This document shows, in pieces, positions 32,303 to 43,200 of a stretch of 61,867 bases of DNA. Numbering within the stretch: the first letter of the stretch is position 1; each line of letters opens with the position of its first letter. The position numbers were made by a program, and so were the translations under genes. The notes beneath the pieces were generated by a model that saw only the letters and a list, made by a program, of their open reading frames with translations, was not told the DNA's origin and did not search any database. The stretch is from Zygnema cylindricum. Lineage: Eukaryota; Streptophyta; Zygnematophyceae; Zygnematales; Zygnemataceae. Where the stretch lies: contig JBBHKE010000864.1 in assembly GCA_037447655.1 (NCBI GenBank), positions 1 through 61,867 of the forward strand, written 5' to 3'.

Positions 32303-35300
32303 TCACTGTTTTCTCTGACTTCCACCACTACCAACCGTCCTATTTTTGACCTCTTCCTCGTCCTCTTCTTCCTCCTTTTCCTCCTCATCCACACTATCTT
32401 CCCCTCTTGTTATCTGTTCCCATGTAGGTGGAGGAGGGAAGTCCTCCGTTTCCGGACCTTTCATTTTGAAAATAAGATGCCTTATAATCCTTTCGTCGTC
32501 TAAAAGCATTTTTTCAAATTCGTTGATTTGCGGAGGCAAAACTTCGACGTTTAAAAGAATATAATTTGCTTTCCAAGTTTTTTTAATCTTGTACGCCATT
32601 TTCCTTAATCCCCAATCGTTGAGCCTCCAAACAGTGCCTTTAAATTCCGCTATTTTGTCTGCATGGAAAAAGATAAATTGAAACCAAACAGAAATCTTAA
32701 GTACAGTTGTAACATCATTATTAATTTTAGTATTAGTACAAGCATTAATATTAGTACAAGTGTGATTATTTGTAGTAGTATTAGTATTAATATAGGTAAT
32801 CATATTTGTACTAGAATTAGTATAAGCATAAATATTAGTATTAGTATTTGGTAATAATATTAGTATTACAATTAGTATGAGCATTAAAATTAGTGTTAGT
32901 GTCAGTATTGGTATAAGCAATAAAATTAGTATAATTATAATTATAATGATTATTATTATTATTATTACTACTATTCCTATGGTTATTTACTTTAAACAAC
33001 AACAATCACAAACGAAAAAACGGATGTTTTCTCCTTCCCTCTTATTCTCTATTAATTTCCTTTTTTTATCTCCAAATAGCTATTTTCACTCGTCTCTCCC
33101 TATCACTTTCTTCACTCTCCATCCCATTTCACCTTCTTGCTCTCACTCCTCTCCATCTCTCCTCCCACTCTACTACTCATCCTTTCCCTCCCTTCCACTC
33201 CCCTCTTCCTCAACCCTCTCTCTCTCCCTTTTAGCTCCATTCCCTCTCCCTTTCCTCCTTTACCCACATCTCCTCTTCCCTCTACCATATCTATACCATT
33301 AAATTCTGTTGCTTTTGTTTTTTGTTACGCCCACACCATATGAGAAATTAAACCCACCTTTGACTTTTTGAATAATTTCTGGCACCTCTTCGAAACTATC
33401 TTCGTGGATTAAAAAAACACATTCATAATGTCGAGCTGTCTCCTCCAAAATCCCAACAAAAAAACCCATTTTTTTAAAAAATAATAATATTTATCTTTAA
33501 GAAGAATAAAAACTTTTTTTTAAAAGTGAAAGCACTTTTTTAAGAACGATAAAAACTTTTTAGAAATGAGAACAGTTCTTTAAAGATAAAAGCACTTTTT
33601 TCTGAAAAAGATATTTTTTTTTTAAAAATGAGAACAATTTATAATCGTAATGTTGAGCTGGTCTCCTCCAAAATCCCAAAAAATACCATTTTTTTTTTGT
33701 TAATAAGAACATTTATCTTTAAAAATAAGAAGAATATTTCTTTAAAATGAAAACTCTTCTTTAAAAATAAAAATATTTTCTTAGAAAAGAAAGAATATAC
33801 TTCTTTAGAAACGAGAATAGTTCCTTAAAAATGAAAACAATTTTTTAAGTTGAAAAAATTCATTTAACATTTTTTTAAACATGGAAAAAATTTTCAGAAA
33901 TGAGAATACTTCTTTAAAAATTGAGATTTTTTTTCAAAAATGAAAACATCAATTCAAGAAAAAATCACAAAACAAAAAAATAAATTTGATTCGAGTGGGA
34001 TAAACAAAAAAAAGTAAAGTTGACGAAAATAAAACTTCTCCATACAAATAGGAAAAATAAGAAAACAAAAAAAAAAAAAATGTTTCCTAAACCTTTGAGC
34101 TCTCAATAAGTTTATAAATTTCCATAATAGGTAAAAAATTCCGAAACGAGTACAATACAAATCCTCCAAAAAAAAAACTTAAGAACTTAAGGCATTAGTA
34201 ATTTTTATTTTCTTCTGTTTTTTCTTTTGTCATGTTTCTTTTTATTTCTCTTTTTTTTTTTTTTGGGCATAAATTGATTTCCTTCAGAAAACCGGGTACG
34301 CGATATACTCAATTATGTCCCTAAGAGGGGAGGGGAAGGGGGAGAGGTAGAGAGAGGGAGAGGGAGGGGGAGACGTTTCCGCGCGCTTTCTGCGCTGCTG
34401 CAGTTCCTGCGCTTAATCAGGAACAGATCCTCCCCTCCAGATAAACGTAATCTAATACAAGGAGAAAAAAAAAAAAACGAGCTACAAATATAAATGCCTG
34501 AAACTTAAAATCCCCTTTGTCAACGATAGTTTAGTGTGGCTTGGATTAAAAAAGTTTCAAATTTGTGGGATTTGTTTAAAAAACCCACACTAATTTTGGT
34601 ACCCTTTTTTTTCAAAAACATACTTGGGGTAAAATAGTTATTTGAAATAATCCACACTAAATCTGGTACGACTCTACGGATAATTGGGAGAGGGGGGAAG
34701 AGAGGGAAGGGTCGATGAGTAGAAGGAGAAAGGGAGGAGAAAGAAAGGTCGGGAGAGAAAAGGGGTGGGGGGAGGAGGGAGAGAGAGGGAGAGGATTCTC
34801 ACCATCAAAAAAGTCATCAAAATCAAGATCTGAATCTGATTCTGTCTCGTTTTGTCGTTTAGGAAGAGGATAAGATCCTCCTCCCCCCTTTGGCCCCTTT
34901 CTGGCCCTCCCCACTACTCTCTCTCCTCTCTGCCCGGGAAAAAAAAGGGAGAGGGAGAGGGAGAGGGAGAGGGAGAGGGAGAGGGAGAGAGGAAGAGAAT
35001 AGGAAAAGAAGTGACAAAAGAAGAAAAGAGAAAAAAAAACAAAAAAGGAAGAAAGGGAAAAGATAACACAAAGAGAAAGAGAAAGAAAAAGAAAAAGAGA
35101 AAAGGAAGAAGAGAAGGAGAAGAAGAAGAAGAAAAAAAACAAAAAAAATAAATAAACGAATAAATAAATAAAAAAGGATTCAAAACGATTAAAATTTGAC
35201 AGACCCACAAAATATTTAGGGTTCCTAAAAACCTTTTTTTTTTCCCCTTTTTATATAATCGGGAATTCTTAAAAGACGGCAATTTTTTTTTTCGTTAACA

Positions 35301-36076
35301 AACTGATTTTAGTTCCTCAAAATTAAAAAATAAAAATATTTTACTTATAAACAATTTCTTTAATATGCAAGTTTTAAAAACCTTAAAAAACCTCAAAAAC
35401 CACAAAAATATCCTAGAAAACTTTGCTTTTTATTTTTTTTGGTTTTTTACAAATTTGTTTGTTTGTTTTTTTTGTTTTTTTTTTTTTCAAAACTAATTTG
35501 GGTATACTTGGTACAAACGAAAGGGAGAGAGGAGGGGAGGAAGGGAGAGAGGAGGGGAGGGAGGGAGGAAGGTAGAGAGGAGGGGAAGGAAGGAGGAAGG
35601 GAGAGAGGAGGGGAAGGAGGAAGGGAGAGAGGAGGGTAGGGAGGGAGGAAGGGAGAGAACGAGGGAGGGAGGGAGAGAGGAGGGTAGGGAGGGAGGAAGG
35701 GAGAGAACGAGGGAGGGAGGGAGAGAGAGAGAGTGAAAGGGGGGGAAACAACAGAACAATTAGTGTGGACTTCACATCTTGAAAAAAGGACGAGGGACAA
35801 AAAAAAAAAGTAAATTACCTTTTCAGAGCTGAATTTATCTGAGCCCCAGCTCTCTGTAAAACCGCAAACGACAAAATAATTTTGTCGTTGTCCACAATTT
35901 GTACGGACTGCACCTCGGAAGGTGCACCTGTTTTGTATTAAGCCCCCTCTCCATGCTCCCACGCTCTCAGTTACAGAACTTGAGGGGGTTGCCTGTGCGT
36001 CCGTACAGCGGTACGGATAACTGTACGGAGCGACAGGTGTCCACGTGGCGGTTGGGAGAGAGCGCGCGAATTCCAT
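32303..36076 (-). CDS. Organellar ribosomal protein bS6-like (plant RFC3-type), four exons
   Basis: Minus-strand exons 36076-35819, 34929-34803, 33435-33358 and 32658-32303 give a 272-residue protein. All junctions are GT-AG and the phases agree (0, 1, 1). Residues 1-86 are Ser/Thr/Arg-rich with few acidic residues, like an organelle transit peptide. Residues 87-128 are Gly/Arg-rich, then acidic (ETESDSDLDFDDFFD). The S6 domain follows (about 129-225): RHYECVFLIHED, VWRLNDWGLRKMAYKIKK, ANYILLNVE, DDERIIRHLIFKMKG. ETEDFPPPPTWEQ after the domain resembles the same position in Arabidopsis RFC3, a plastid S6-like protein. An acidic tail ends the protein. The role is probably 16S rRNA binding in the organellar small subunit; plastid versus mitochondrion is not settled. 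The introns carry long purine tracts on the plus strand (34690-34790, 34940-35150, 35520-35740). Exon 3 starts at the CAG acceptor ending 33436, chosen because it restores phase. Confidence 0.85.
33643..33700 (-). repeat. Decoy copy of the S6-like gene exon 3 acceptor region
   Basis: On the minus strand, GGGATTTTGGAGGAGACCAG followed by CTCAACATTACG copies the real junction GGGATTTTGGAGGAGACAG / CTCGACATTATG at 33436/33435. It lies about 215 bases upstream in the same intron. It keeps a CAG acceptor but the following frame decays. Confidence 0.8.
34690..35760. repeat. Purine-rich simple repeats in S6-like gene intron 1 and around exon 2
   Basis: Blocks of GGGAGA, GAGGGA and GAAAGA units at 34690-34790, 34946-34990, 35000-35150 and 35518-35740; the last contains a duplicated 62-bp block (GGAGGGTAGGGAGGGAGGAA...). 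On the gene's own strand these are CT-rich. Long frames reading through them (poly-Ser/Pro/Leu) are not genes. Confidence 0.85.
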
Positions 36077-36084
36077 TTTTGGGC

Positions 36085-36203
36085 AGTTTTAGAGAGAGGG
36101 AGAGAGGATAAAGAGGGAGGAGGGGAGGGGAGAGGGGAGAGGGGGGAGGGGAGAGAGAAAGAGGAAGAAGGTGAGGTGAAGAAGGGAAGGAATTCGAAAG
36201 AAC

Positions 36204-36236
<33 letters not shown>
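36085..36236 (-). promoter_or_regulatory. Purine/pyrimidine tract at the S6-like gene start
   Basis: Directly upstream of the start codon at 36076, the sense strand is almost purely pyrimidine for about 150 bases and includes a (TC)n run at 36205-36233. CT-rich leaders and GA-repeat promoter elements are common in green plants, so this is probably the 5' UTR or core promoter. No TATA box was placed. Confidence 0.45.
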
Positions 36237-36239
<3 letters not shown>

Positions 36240-36559
36240 TCCCCAGGTATCATTGTATTGAAAGAGGGGTTTTCAACTTCTCCAGGGTTCAGAGTAAAGC
36301 ACAGTACTTTACCGTACAGTACCGTACTTTCAAATTGCATTTTACTTCTGAAGTACAAAAAGGTACATTGCATTGCATTACATTACATTCCGTACAGGAC
36401 TGTACTATCATTGGCTGGAAATCAGGAAATAATTATTTATAGTTCAAAAGTTCAAATACTGCGTTGTTACGGCGGTACAGAAACGTGCTGCACAAAAGAC
36501 AAAATGTCGGTGTCGTACTGTAAATAGAGTGTACTAACCACTAGAATTTAGTCATGAAA
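36237..36559. other. Intergenic, no gene recognised
   Basis: Upstream flank of the S6-like gene, with several GTACAGTACCGTAC-like stretches at 36295-36410. No exon was supported. Confidence 0.4.
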
Positions 36560-37080
36560 TATCATCCATATTTTGCGGGACAGGTCTTGTGTTATATACT
36601 TAGGGTTTGTCCCATGTACTTGTAACTTAGCAAACTTACTTTGTATTTTAGCGCGGATCCGCCGGACCCGGTTTTCAAGTGTCCCTATGTCTGTAATGAT
36701 GAAATCGTGACTTTCGAATGTGACGATTGTATACGTCAACAATGCCTGTGACGGCTGTCAACGTCTACAATCTGTGGTCGCACGATATTTTTTGGAACTG
36801 CTTCTGACGTCGCATCTCATACCGTGACATTGTAGACGTAGCGCATTCCAACCTGTGCCGTTTCACGGTTGAAGACGAGGCGCTTTGCCTTTGCGACTCC
36901 TGTCCGGTCGACGTGAAATGGCATCTGAATTTGAAGACCCCTGCAAAAAAGAAATCCGTATTGGACGAAAACGGACAAATCCAAACAAATTGTGTACTTA
37001 TCTTTGTCGTATTAGAATGGAAACGGAGAAAAAATAGCGAACTCTGTCCTTTTATTTCTCCTTAGAAATCGTATGAAATT
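36560..37080. repeat. Partial copy of the foldback repeat family
   Basis: Contains CATTGTAGACG and GTCAACGTCTACAA stretches, and near 37020-37075 AACGGAGAAAAAATAGCGAA followed by CTCTGTCCTTTTA. The latter matches 39000-39050 in the right arm of the large inverted repeat. It is a decayed single-arm copy. Confidence 0.5.
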
Positions 37081-37588
37081 TTCGAATATTACGACAAGTG
37101 CGAATATATGTTCCTATTTGTTTATAGAAAATCCCTAGTTTTAAAACACATCGCGCATGTGTTTTAAAGATAAGGTTGAAGATGACGTCTTTTGTCGTCA
37201 AAGTGGGTCGAAAAACACAAGACTACAAATTTTTGTACATCGTAAGTTAGAGGATGACGCATTTTGTACATTTTTCGTACAATTTTCGTCTCTTTTCGTA
37301 ATAGTCCGTACATTTTCGATACAATTTCGTACATTTCCCGTAAAATTTCTGTTCAGTTTATCAGACAGAAAGTACTAACACGTGCAGCGTATCTTTTCGT
37401 CACTAATAATACGTAAATATCGGAAAAATGTTTGAACAACTATGCTTTCGTGAGCCGTGCGCACAGCATCACACGAAACGCCAAGCGTACAGATTTCATA
37501 TAATCGTCGACGGGAACAAGAAGGTAATAAGGGCGTGTTCCCATGTGTTCAAGTAAGGGTTTTTTACTTTTTCCCGTCGTTTTCACAG

Positions 37589-37675
37589 AAAATGGGACTT
37601 CCAACGAGAAATATTACGCCGTACGAACAATGGGCAAAAACAAAGTACATTTTGCGTCATCTTGAAACTTGGAAG
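37589..37675 (+). other. Exon-like open segment, unrecognised
   Basis: TTTTCACAG at 37580-37588 precedes an open stretch beginning AAAATGGGACTTCC that encodes LPTRNITPYEQWAKTKYI and ends at a good donor GTAAGG (37676). It lies just outside the foldback element. It could be an exon of an unknown gene or transposon, but neither a neighbour exon nor a family match was found. Confidence 0.2.
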
Positions 37676-37740
37676 GTAAGGCAATTTGGCGTTATTATCA
37701 TCGCGACCCACTTCCAGCTCATCTTCACAGTTGTAATGGA

Positions 37741-39131
37741 ATCAAATCGCGATCTGATTTTAACCAAAATAACACCCTATCAACGAATAGAAAGCAGGTA
37801 TTGCACGCGTGAAACGTTTTCGAAAATTTTTGAACGAGGGAGAGTAAACGCTATTTTTTACATGCTCGTCACGCGCATGTACGTACAAAAAGGACAAGCA
37901 TGTACGGAAAAAAATCGTTGGGGTCTCGGACCTCCACTTTCATTCATGGGTTCTTTGCAAAATTTTACAACGGCCTCGTCTCTCCCCATCTTTTTCATTC
38001 GACCGCTCCTCTTTCTCTCATCTCTAAATGAAATGCAGCAATAATAGTATCAAATGAAAGATATATATTTTTTCCTTTTTTAAATATTTTTGGTCTCATT
38101 TTGATGGCATGTCGAATGATAAATGGTAAGAAAAAGAAATCGGGAAGACATGGCGGAAAGTTTACGTGTCGATGACGTCATAAGGTAGCATGACTTCGCA
38201 AGGTAGCATGATGTCACAAAACCCTAAACATCTACAATGTCACAAAAACCTCGACGTCTACAACCGTCGTCGTTTTTGTAGACGTCACTAACTTTAGGAA
38301 GTTCCGTAGTCGTCTACATTTCGTTTCGTACTATCGTAGGTTGTCGCACATTTTGTAGACGTCTACAATTGTCACATATTTGAAATAATGAAGGCGAGGT
38401 AATGATTGACATAGGGGGTGTCCCCATGTAATCGGTACTTTGATAAAGTATTTTGGACTGTAGTGAAGATTCTTCGTACTACTTTGAAGAGCGTCCCAAT
38501 GTGCGAAAATGAAATTGGAACCTTGACCTGTGACGGTCGTAGACGTATGTACAAATTGTGACGATTGAAGGCGACTATGAAACTTCCGACGATTGGTGAC
38601 GCCAACAAAAACAACGACAGTGGTAGACGTTTAGATTTTTGTGAAATTGTAGACGTTTAGGGTTTGGTGACATTGTGACGTCACACTCTCTTGTGACAAC
38701 GTCGATGTCACGGATTCAAGAACCTTCCGCCATGGTTTTCCGATTTCGTTTTTTCTACTTTTCTCACTCGACCTGCCATTAAAAAAAACCTTAAAAATTG
38801 TTAGAAAAAATATTTTTAAAATATCTTTCATTTTATACCAATATTGTCGTGTCTCATTTTAAAAAGTGTGAGATACAATCGATAGTGTGAGAGGGAGAGA
38901 GGAGAGGCGACGACGACGATTTTTTTTGCAAATGACCCATGATTGAAAGTGGAGGTCCGAGACCCCTGGTTTTTTTTTTCCGTACATAGCGCGTGACGGG
39001 TACGGAGAAAAATAGCGAGGACTCTCCTTTGTCCTAAAATTTTACAAATCGTGTGGCGCGTGCGTGGGTCGTTTTTCAGTCGCTGTTTGGGCGGTACTTG
39101 ATCCAAAATCACCCCCTCGAGGTGATTTTGG
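37741..39131. mobile_element. Foldback element: large inverted repeat with long arms
   Basis: The left arm (about 37741-38360) and right arm (about 38385-39131) are imperfect reverse complements over about 0.6-0.7 kb. Matching landmarks include GGGGTCTCGGACCTCCACTT against 38943-38965, TGAAAGATATATATTTTTT against 38815-38830, GCATGTCGAATGA against 38765-38780, and the GTAGACGTC blocks near the centre. The outer ends are themselves partly palindromic (ATCAAATCGCGATCTGATTT; right end AAAATCACCTCGAGG on the minus strand). No transposase is present. Related single arms lie at 25.9-26.4 and 36.6-37.1 kb. The structure fits a foldback or long-TIR (Mutator-like) non-autonomous element. Confidence 0.75.
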
Positions 39132-39582
39132 AAGAAGTTATTTTGTTGGGCTGGATTCTCTTGCCGGGGGTCGAAAATGGGAAAACGTCAAAATGCATTC
39201 ACATGAAGACAAACACGCCGCACATTCAAAGTATGAATTGGCGTTCACTCTACTTTGGTAAAAATGATTTTTTCGTATGGCTAAAGTTTTTGTCAAATTT
39301 CCCTAGATTCTAGGGCATTTGCTTTTTGTTTTCGTTTTTCCGTTTGTTTCCTGTTGACTTTTACACCTATTGTATATTTATCAACTGCAGCAGTATAACC
39401 ACTTCATTATGAAGCGTCACTACGGAGATCCCTTTGCATGCAACATACTAAAAAGAAAAAGATTTGAAATGAAACAAAAAGGAAGTAGAAGGAAAAATGA
39501 AAGAGAATAGAAAGAGAATGGAAACAACAAAGGAAAAATGTGTATAAAATGCTGACTCATTATCGTAGATGATAATAAATCA

Positions 39583-40020
39583 CAGTACAGTACACCTTGA
39601 ATCGCTATTACTGTAGCGTTAGTGATTTTTTCGCCACGTAAAACATCTTTTCTCCGTACACATTTGTACGATTTTCAATTTGAGACCGCCAATCGGAAGC
39701 TGAGAATATCACCTTTCAATCGCAACCGTCAGATCCACAATCCGACAAGTGTGTACGCAGAAAAGATATTTTAAGCGGCGGAAAAAACATTAACACTACA
39801 CCGTCAATCGCTATTAGAGTATATAACGCCAATTCGGTGCCCTTTTTTCAAAAAAATAAACCTGAAATACAATTAATAACGCTATTTAAGTACGTGGACC
39901 ATAATCTGCCACGTCTCAGGTACTAAATTAGAATCAATAACGCTATTTTTTTTTGACGCTATTTAATCCTTGACTCTAATAGCGATTGGCGGTGTACTGT
40001 AATAGCGATTCACGGTGCAC
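39583..40020. mobile_element. MITE interrupted by a second, related MITE
   Basis: The outer element has the same interior as 47189-47424 (AATTTGAGACCGCCAATCGG, AGCTGAGAATATCACC, CAATCGCAACCGTC). Its left end is TACAGTACACCTTGAATCGC and its right end ATAGCGATTCACGGTGCAC. Within its right terminal repeat sits another element at about 39796-39998, with ends TACACCGTCAATCGCTATTA and TAGCGATTGGCGGTGTA. It carries the different GTGCCC / GTGGACCATAATCTGCCACG interior shared with 16500-16720. TA flanks the inner insertion. Confidence 0.7.
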
Positions 40021-40262
40021 TTTAGTGATTTAAATAATTCGCTTCCGAGCAACCTCAGGAAAACCTAAAAGCTAAAAACTCTCCTCAAAGTGACAATAGA
40101 AACTCTCGACAAACTGCCACGTGGCACGTGCCATGGAAGGCCCTCGGAAGCCCCGTACGGATAATCAACGGCGTAGACGCAGCCACGTGTCATCACGTGA
40201 GAGAGAGTCCGAAAAAGATACCGACAAAACCGACCGCCGTGGAAACTATAGTAGTCGACGCG

Positions 40263-43200
40263 ATGACACGTGTCATGATCGAGACGGCAGTCGCCGGTCC
40301 TCCTCTTGGGCACGTGGCAAGGAAGAGGAGGAGGAGGAGGAGAGAGAGGATAAGGATGGCATGTGGAGCCGCCGCACGAGTGGAGATCGAGGAAAGAGGG
40401 GGGGGAGGGAGAGGGAGAGGGAGAGGGAAATCGGACGTGAGTGAAGGATCAGGGCGATTCCGCCTCGTGGACGAAGTGGCTTCGGGCACAAAAGTGGTGA
40501 AGCTACGAGTGGGAGGCGTGACGCTAGGTATTTTTTAGGGTTAGGGTTAAGGGTTGGGGTTAAGTGTTGGGGTTAGGGTTAGTGTTAGGGTTGTTGTCAG
40601 GGTTAGGGCTGGGTCTAAATCAACATTAGCTTTGGACAGTTAGGGTTAGGGTTAGGGTTAGGGTGGTAAAGGTTAGGGTTAGGGTTAAGTTTGGGCTTGG
40701 CTTAGGACAAGATTTTTGCAATAATGTTACCAAATCCACACTATTTTTTTGGTGCAATTCTCCTTGGCTAGTCACACTCCACACTAAATCATGTTTTGCA
40801 CTAGGCAAGTTTAGCTAATTCACCTCGAAAGCCATTTAAACTATTTCTATTTTGTTCCAAAACAGTGTGAGAACACCAATGTTGGCAAAAAAGATTAATT
40901 TTTTGACAAGTGGTTTGGCCTTGAAAAGCTGATTTACTTGTTTAGTTCAAAAATAGTGTGACCACACTAGTGGTGGTAAAACTAGTGTTTTTTTTGTGAC
41001 ACGTGGTTTGACCTTTAAGGTTGGGCTAGGGTGTAAGGTTAGAATCTAGGCGGTTAGACTTGGGTTAAGGTAAATTTTTATGGCTACAGAAATTTGTGTC
41101 TCGCCTTTGAGGTTTTTGCAGGAATTTACACCGTGCATCGTTACTAGAGTATGTAACACTATACCAGTGCCCAAAGGTTTTAGCCCTTGAACCTGAAATT
41201 GTGTTGATAATTTTAATTGTTTCTTTCTTAACGCTAAGTCTTTGATCGGTTCAAAAACAGCCATGTCCTTCGCAACCGAATTAGAATTGATAACACAAAT
41301 AAAAACTCCATGCAGAGAATCTTTTTACGGTGTACTCTTTGTTTTCCTTTTTTTTGCTTGAATAGGGTTTTTTAAAACTTGAGATAATGATGCTTATCCA
41401 CACGAATTTTGTAGATTTTTACCCGATACATTATCCCATCACTTCTCCTTTGTTGATATATGGGTAAACCAACCAAAACGACGGTGAAAGTTTTTGATAT
41501 TGTAACTCATGTTTTGCACTCGAGAAAATTTTCTCATTTTTTTCTGACACAAAACGACCTCGTAAACTAACAAATTAATTCTTGTTTTGTTTTGAACAAA
41601 ATCACCAATTCTCCTCAAACAAAATCCTAATATTAAGCGTTCTGTTTTCGTTTTTTCCACACATATCATGGTGGTTGGTGACATAGTTACTATTAGATTG
41701 GTTTAAGTGGCTTAATTTTATGTAAAATATAGTATGTACTATGCGGAATCTTAAAGAAAACTACATAATTATAACACAAGTACAGATTTATTAATTCATT
41801 GTCAATAGAATAGTGTGGACATTATTATTTAAAGGTTTCTTTTTTATCCAAAATGCGTGGGCATAAATAGTACAGACAATGAAAATTTCAATTTTTTTTC
41901 GTAACAGTGAACTACTCAAAAGTCCGTCGTCCTTTTCTCTTTTTTTGTTTGTTCTCTCGTACATTCTAAGAATATTTTTATCCACTTTATTTATAAGGAT
42001 GTGGAGTGATCAATCTTCCATATCCATTCTGAAAACTTACACACTTGATCGTTTTCTCTCCAATTCAAGCTGTTTTTATGTTTTTTTTACGTGTTTCTTT
42101 TTTTCCTTTTCTTATATGCTCCTTTTTTTTTTTGAAACCTTTTCAGGATCCCGAGAAGTGACGATGGTAGATGTCAAAGTCAAAGTGGCAGAACCGCCTC
42201 CTCCAGTAACTTCCAAAAAACGACGTCAGCGTCTTATTCTCGAGGTATAATCTTCGTTTGATGATGTCATGCTTTACTGTCCCGTCACGCTCTGGTGTCA
42301 CGTCACACCGTCATTCTACAATTTAAATTTTTATGTCCCCTGACGCTTTGATGTCTCTCTTTATTTTGTTGTTGTGTTTCACTGTCATGTCACGTTTTGA
42401 TGTCAAAAACTAAAATACAGTACTAATAAGAAAGCAATGGGGTTCAAGATTTTTTTTGTTTTGACGAGTGATTTGAACTGCAACACAAATAATTTCCTAT
42501 GGTTTGAACTATATATATAACTAATATACGCTAAATAAAACTACAAATTTTAAATGGGTTACTTTGTATATGAACAATTTTCTTTATGCAACTTTTTTTA
42601 AAATTAAATTTGTGCAAACATTTACATCAAAAATGTGTAAAAACGATAACGTGTGATGGATTTTCAATAGATAACAGTAGTCTTTAAGAGCCGAGAGAGC
42701 AAGTAGTACAAAATCAATATTGTTAATGTCATGTCACTTCACATCACATTCTGTTGTCATGCTACGTGATGATGTCTCATGTCCATTATTAGGATGTCAC
42801 GTCACATTCTAATGTCACGTCACGCCGTATCACATTACATTCTGATGTCATGTCACATCACACGCTGATGTCACATCTTATCGCAGTATGTTGTCATATC
42901 ATATTCTGATGTCACATCGCTTCACATTATGATGTCACGTTGCAGGAAGATGACGAGGACGGAGAAGACAATCCGGCACCAGTTGTCGTCAAAAAGCCGG
43001 TGAACACAATTACTGTGGATCCACTGTGCCAGGTCAGCACTAAAGACAAAAGAGTGCCAGGTCAGCAAGAAGACGAGGATCAACCGGCGGTACAACGGAA
43101 GAGTAACCGAGTGGTGAAGAAGAGAGTGATGGATGGAGAGGAAGAAGACGAGGATGCTGAGAGAGGGACAAGGAAAAAGACGGAAAAAGAGGGAGAAGGG

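Noticed and set aside
34690-36373. Long frames rich in Ser/Pro/Leu or Glu/Arg/Gly on both strands.
   Set aside because: They are readings through purine/pyrimidine simple repeats. The real S6-like exons in the region are short and defined by splice sites and family motifs.
41879-42146. ORF leading into INO80B-like exon 2 from 41879.
   Set aside because: A pyrimidine tract and TTTTCAG at 42140-42146 make this the intron end. The split glycine codon joins exon 1 at 40527 in phase.
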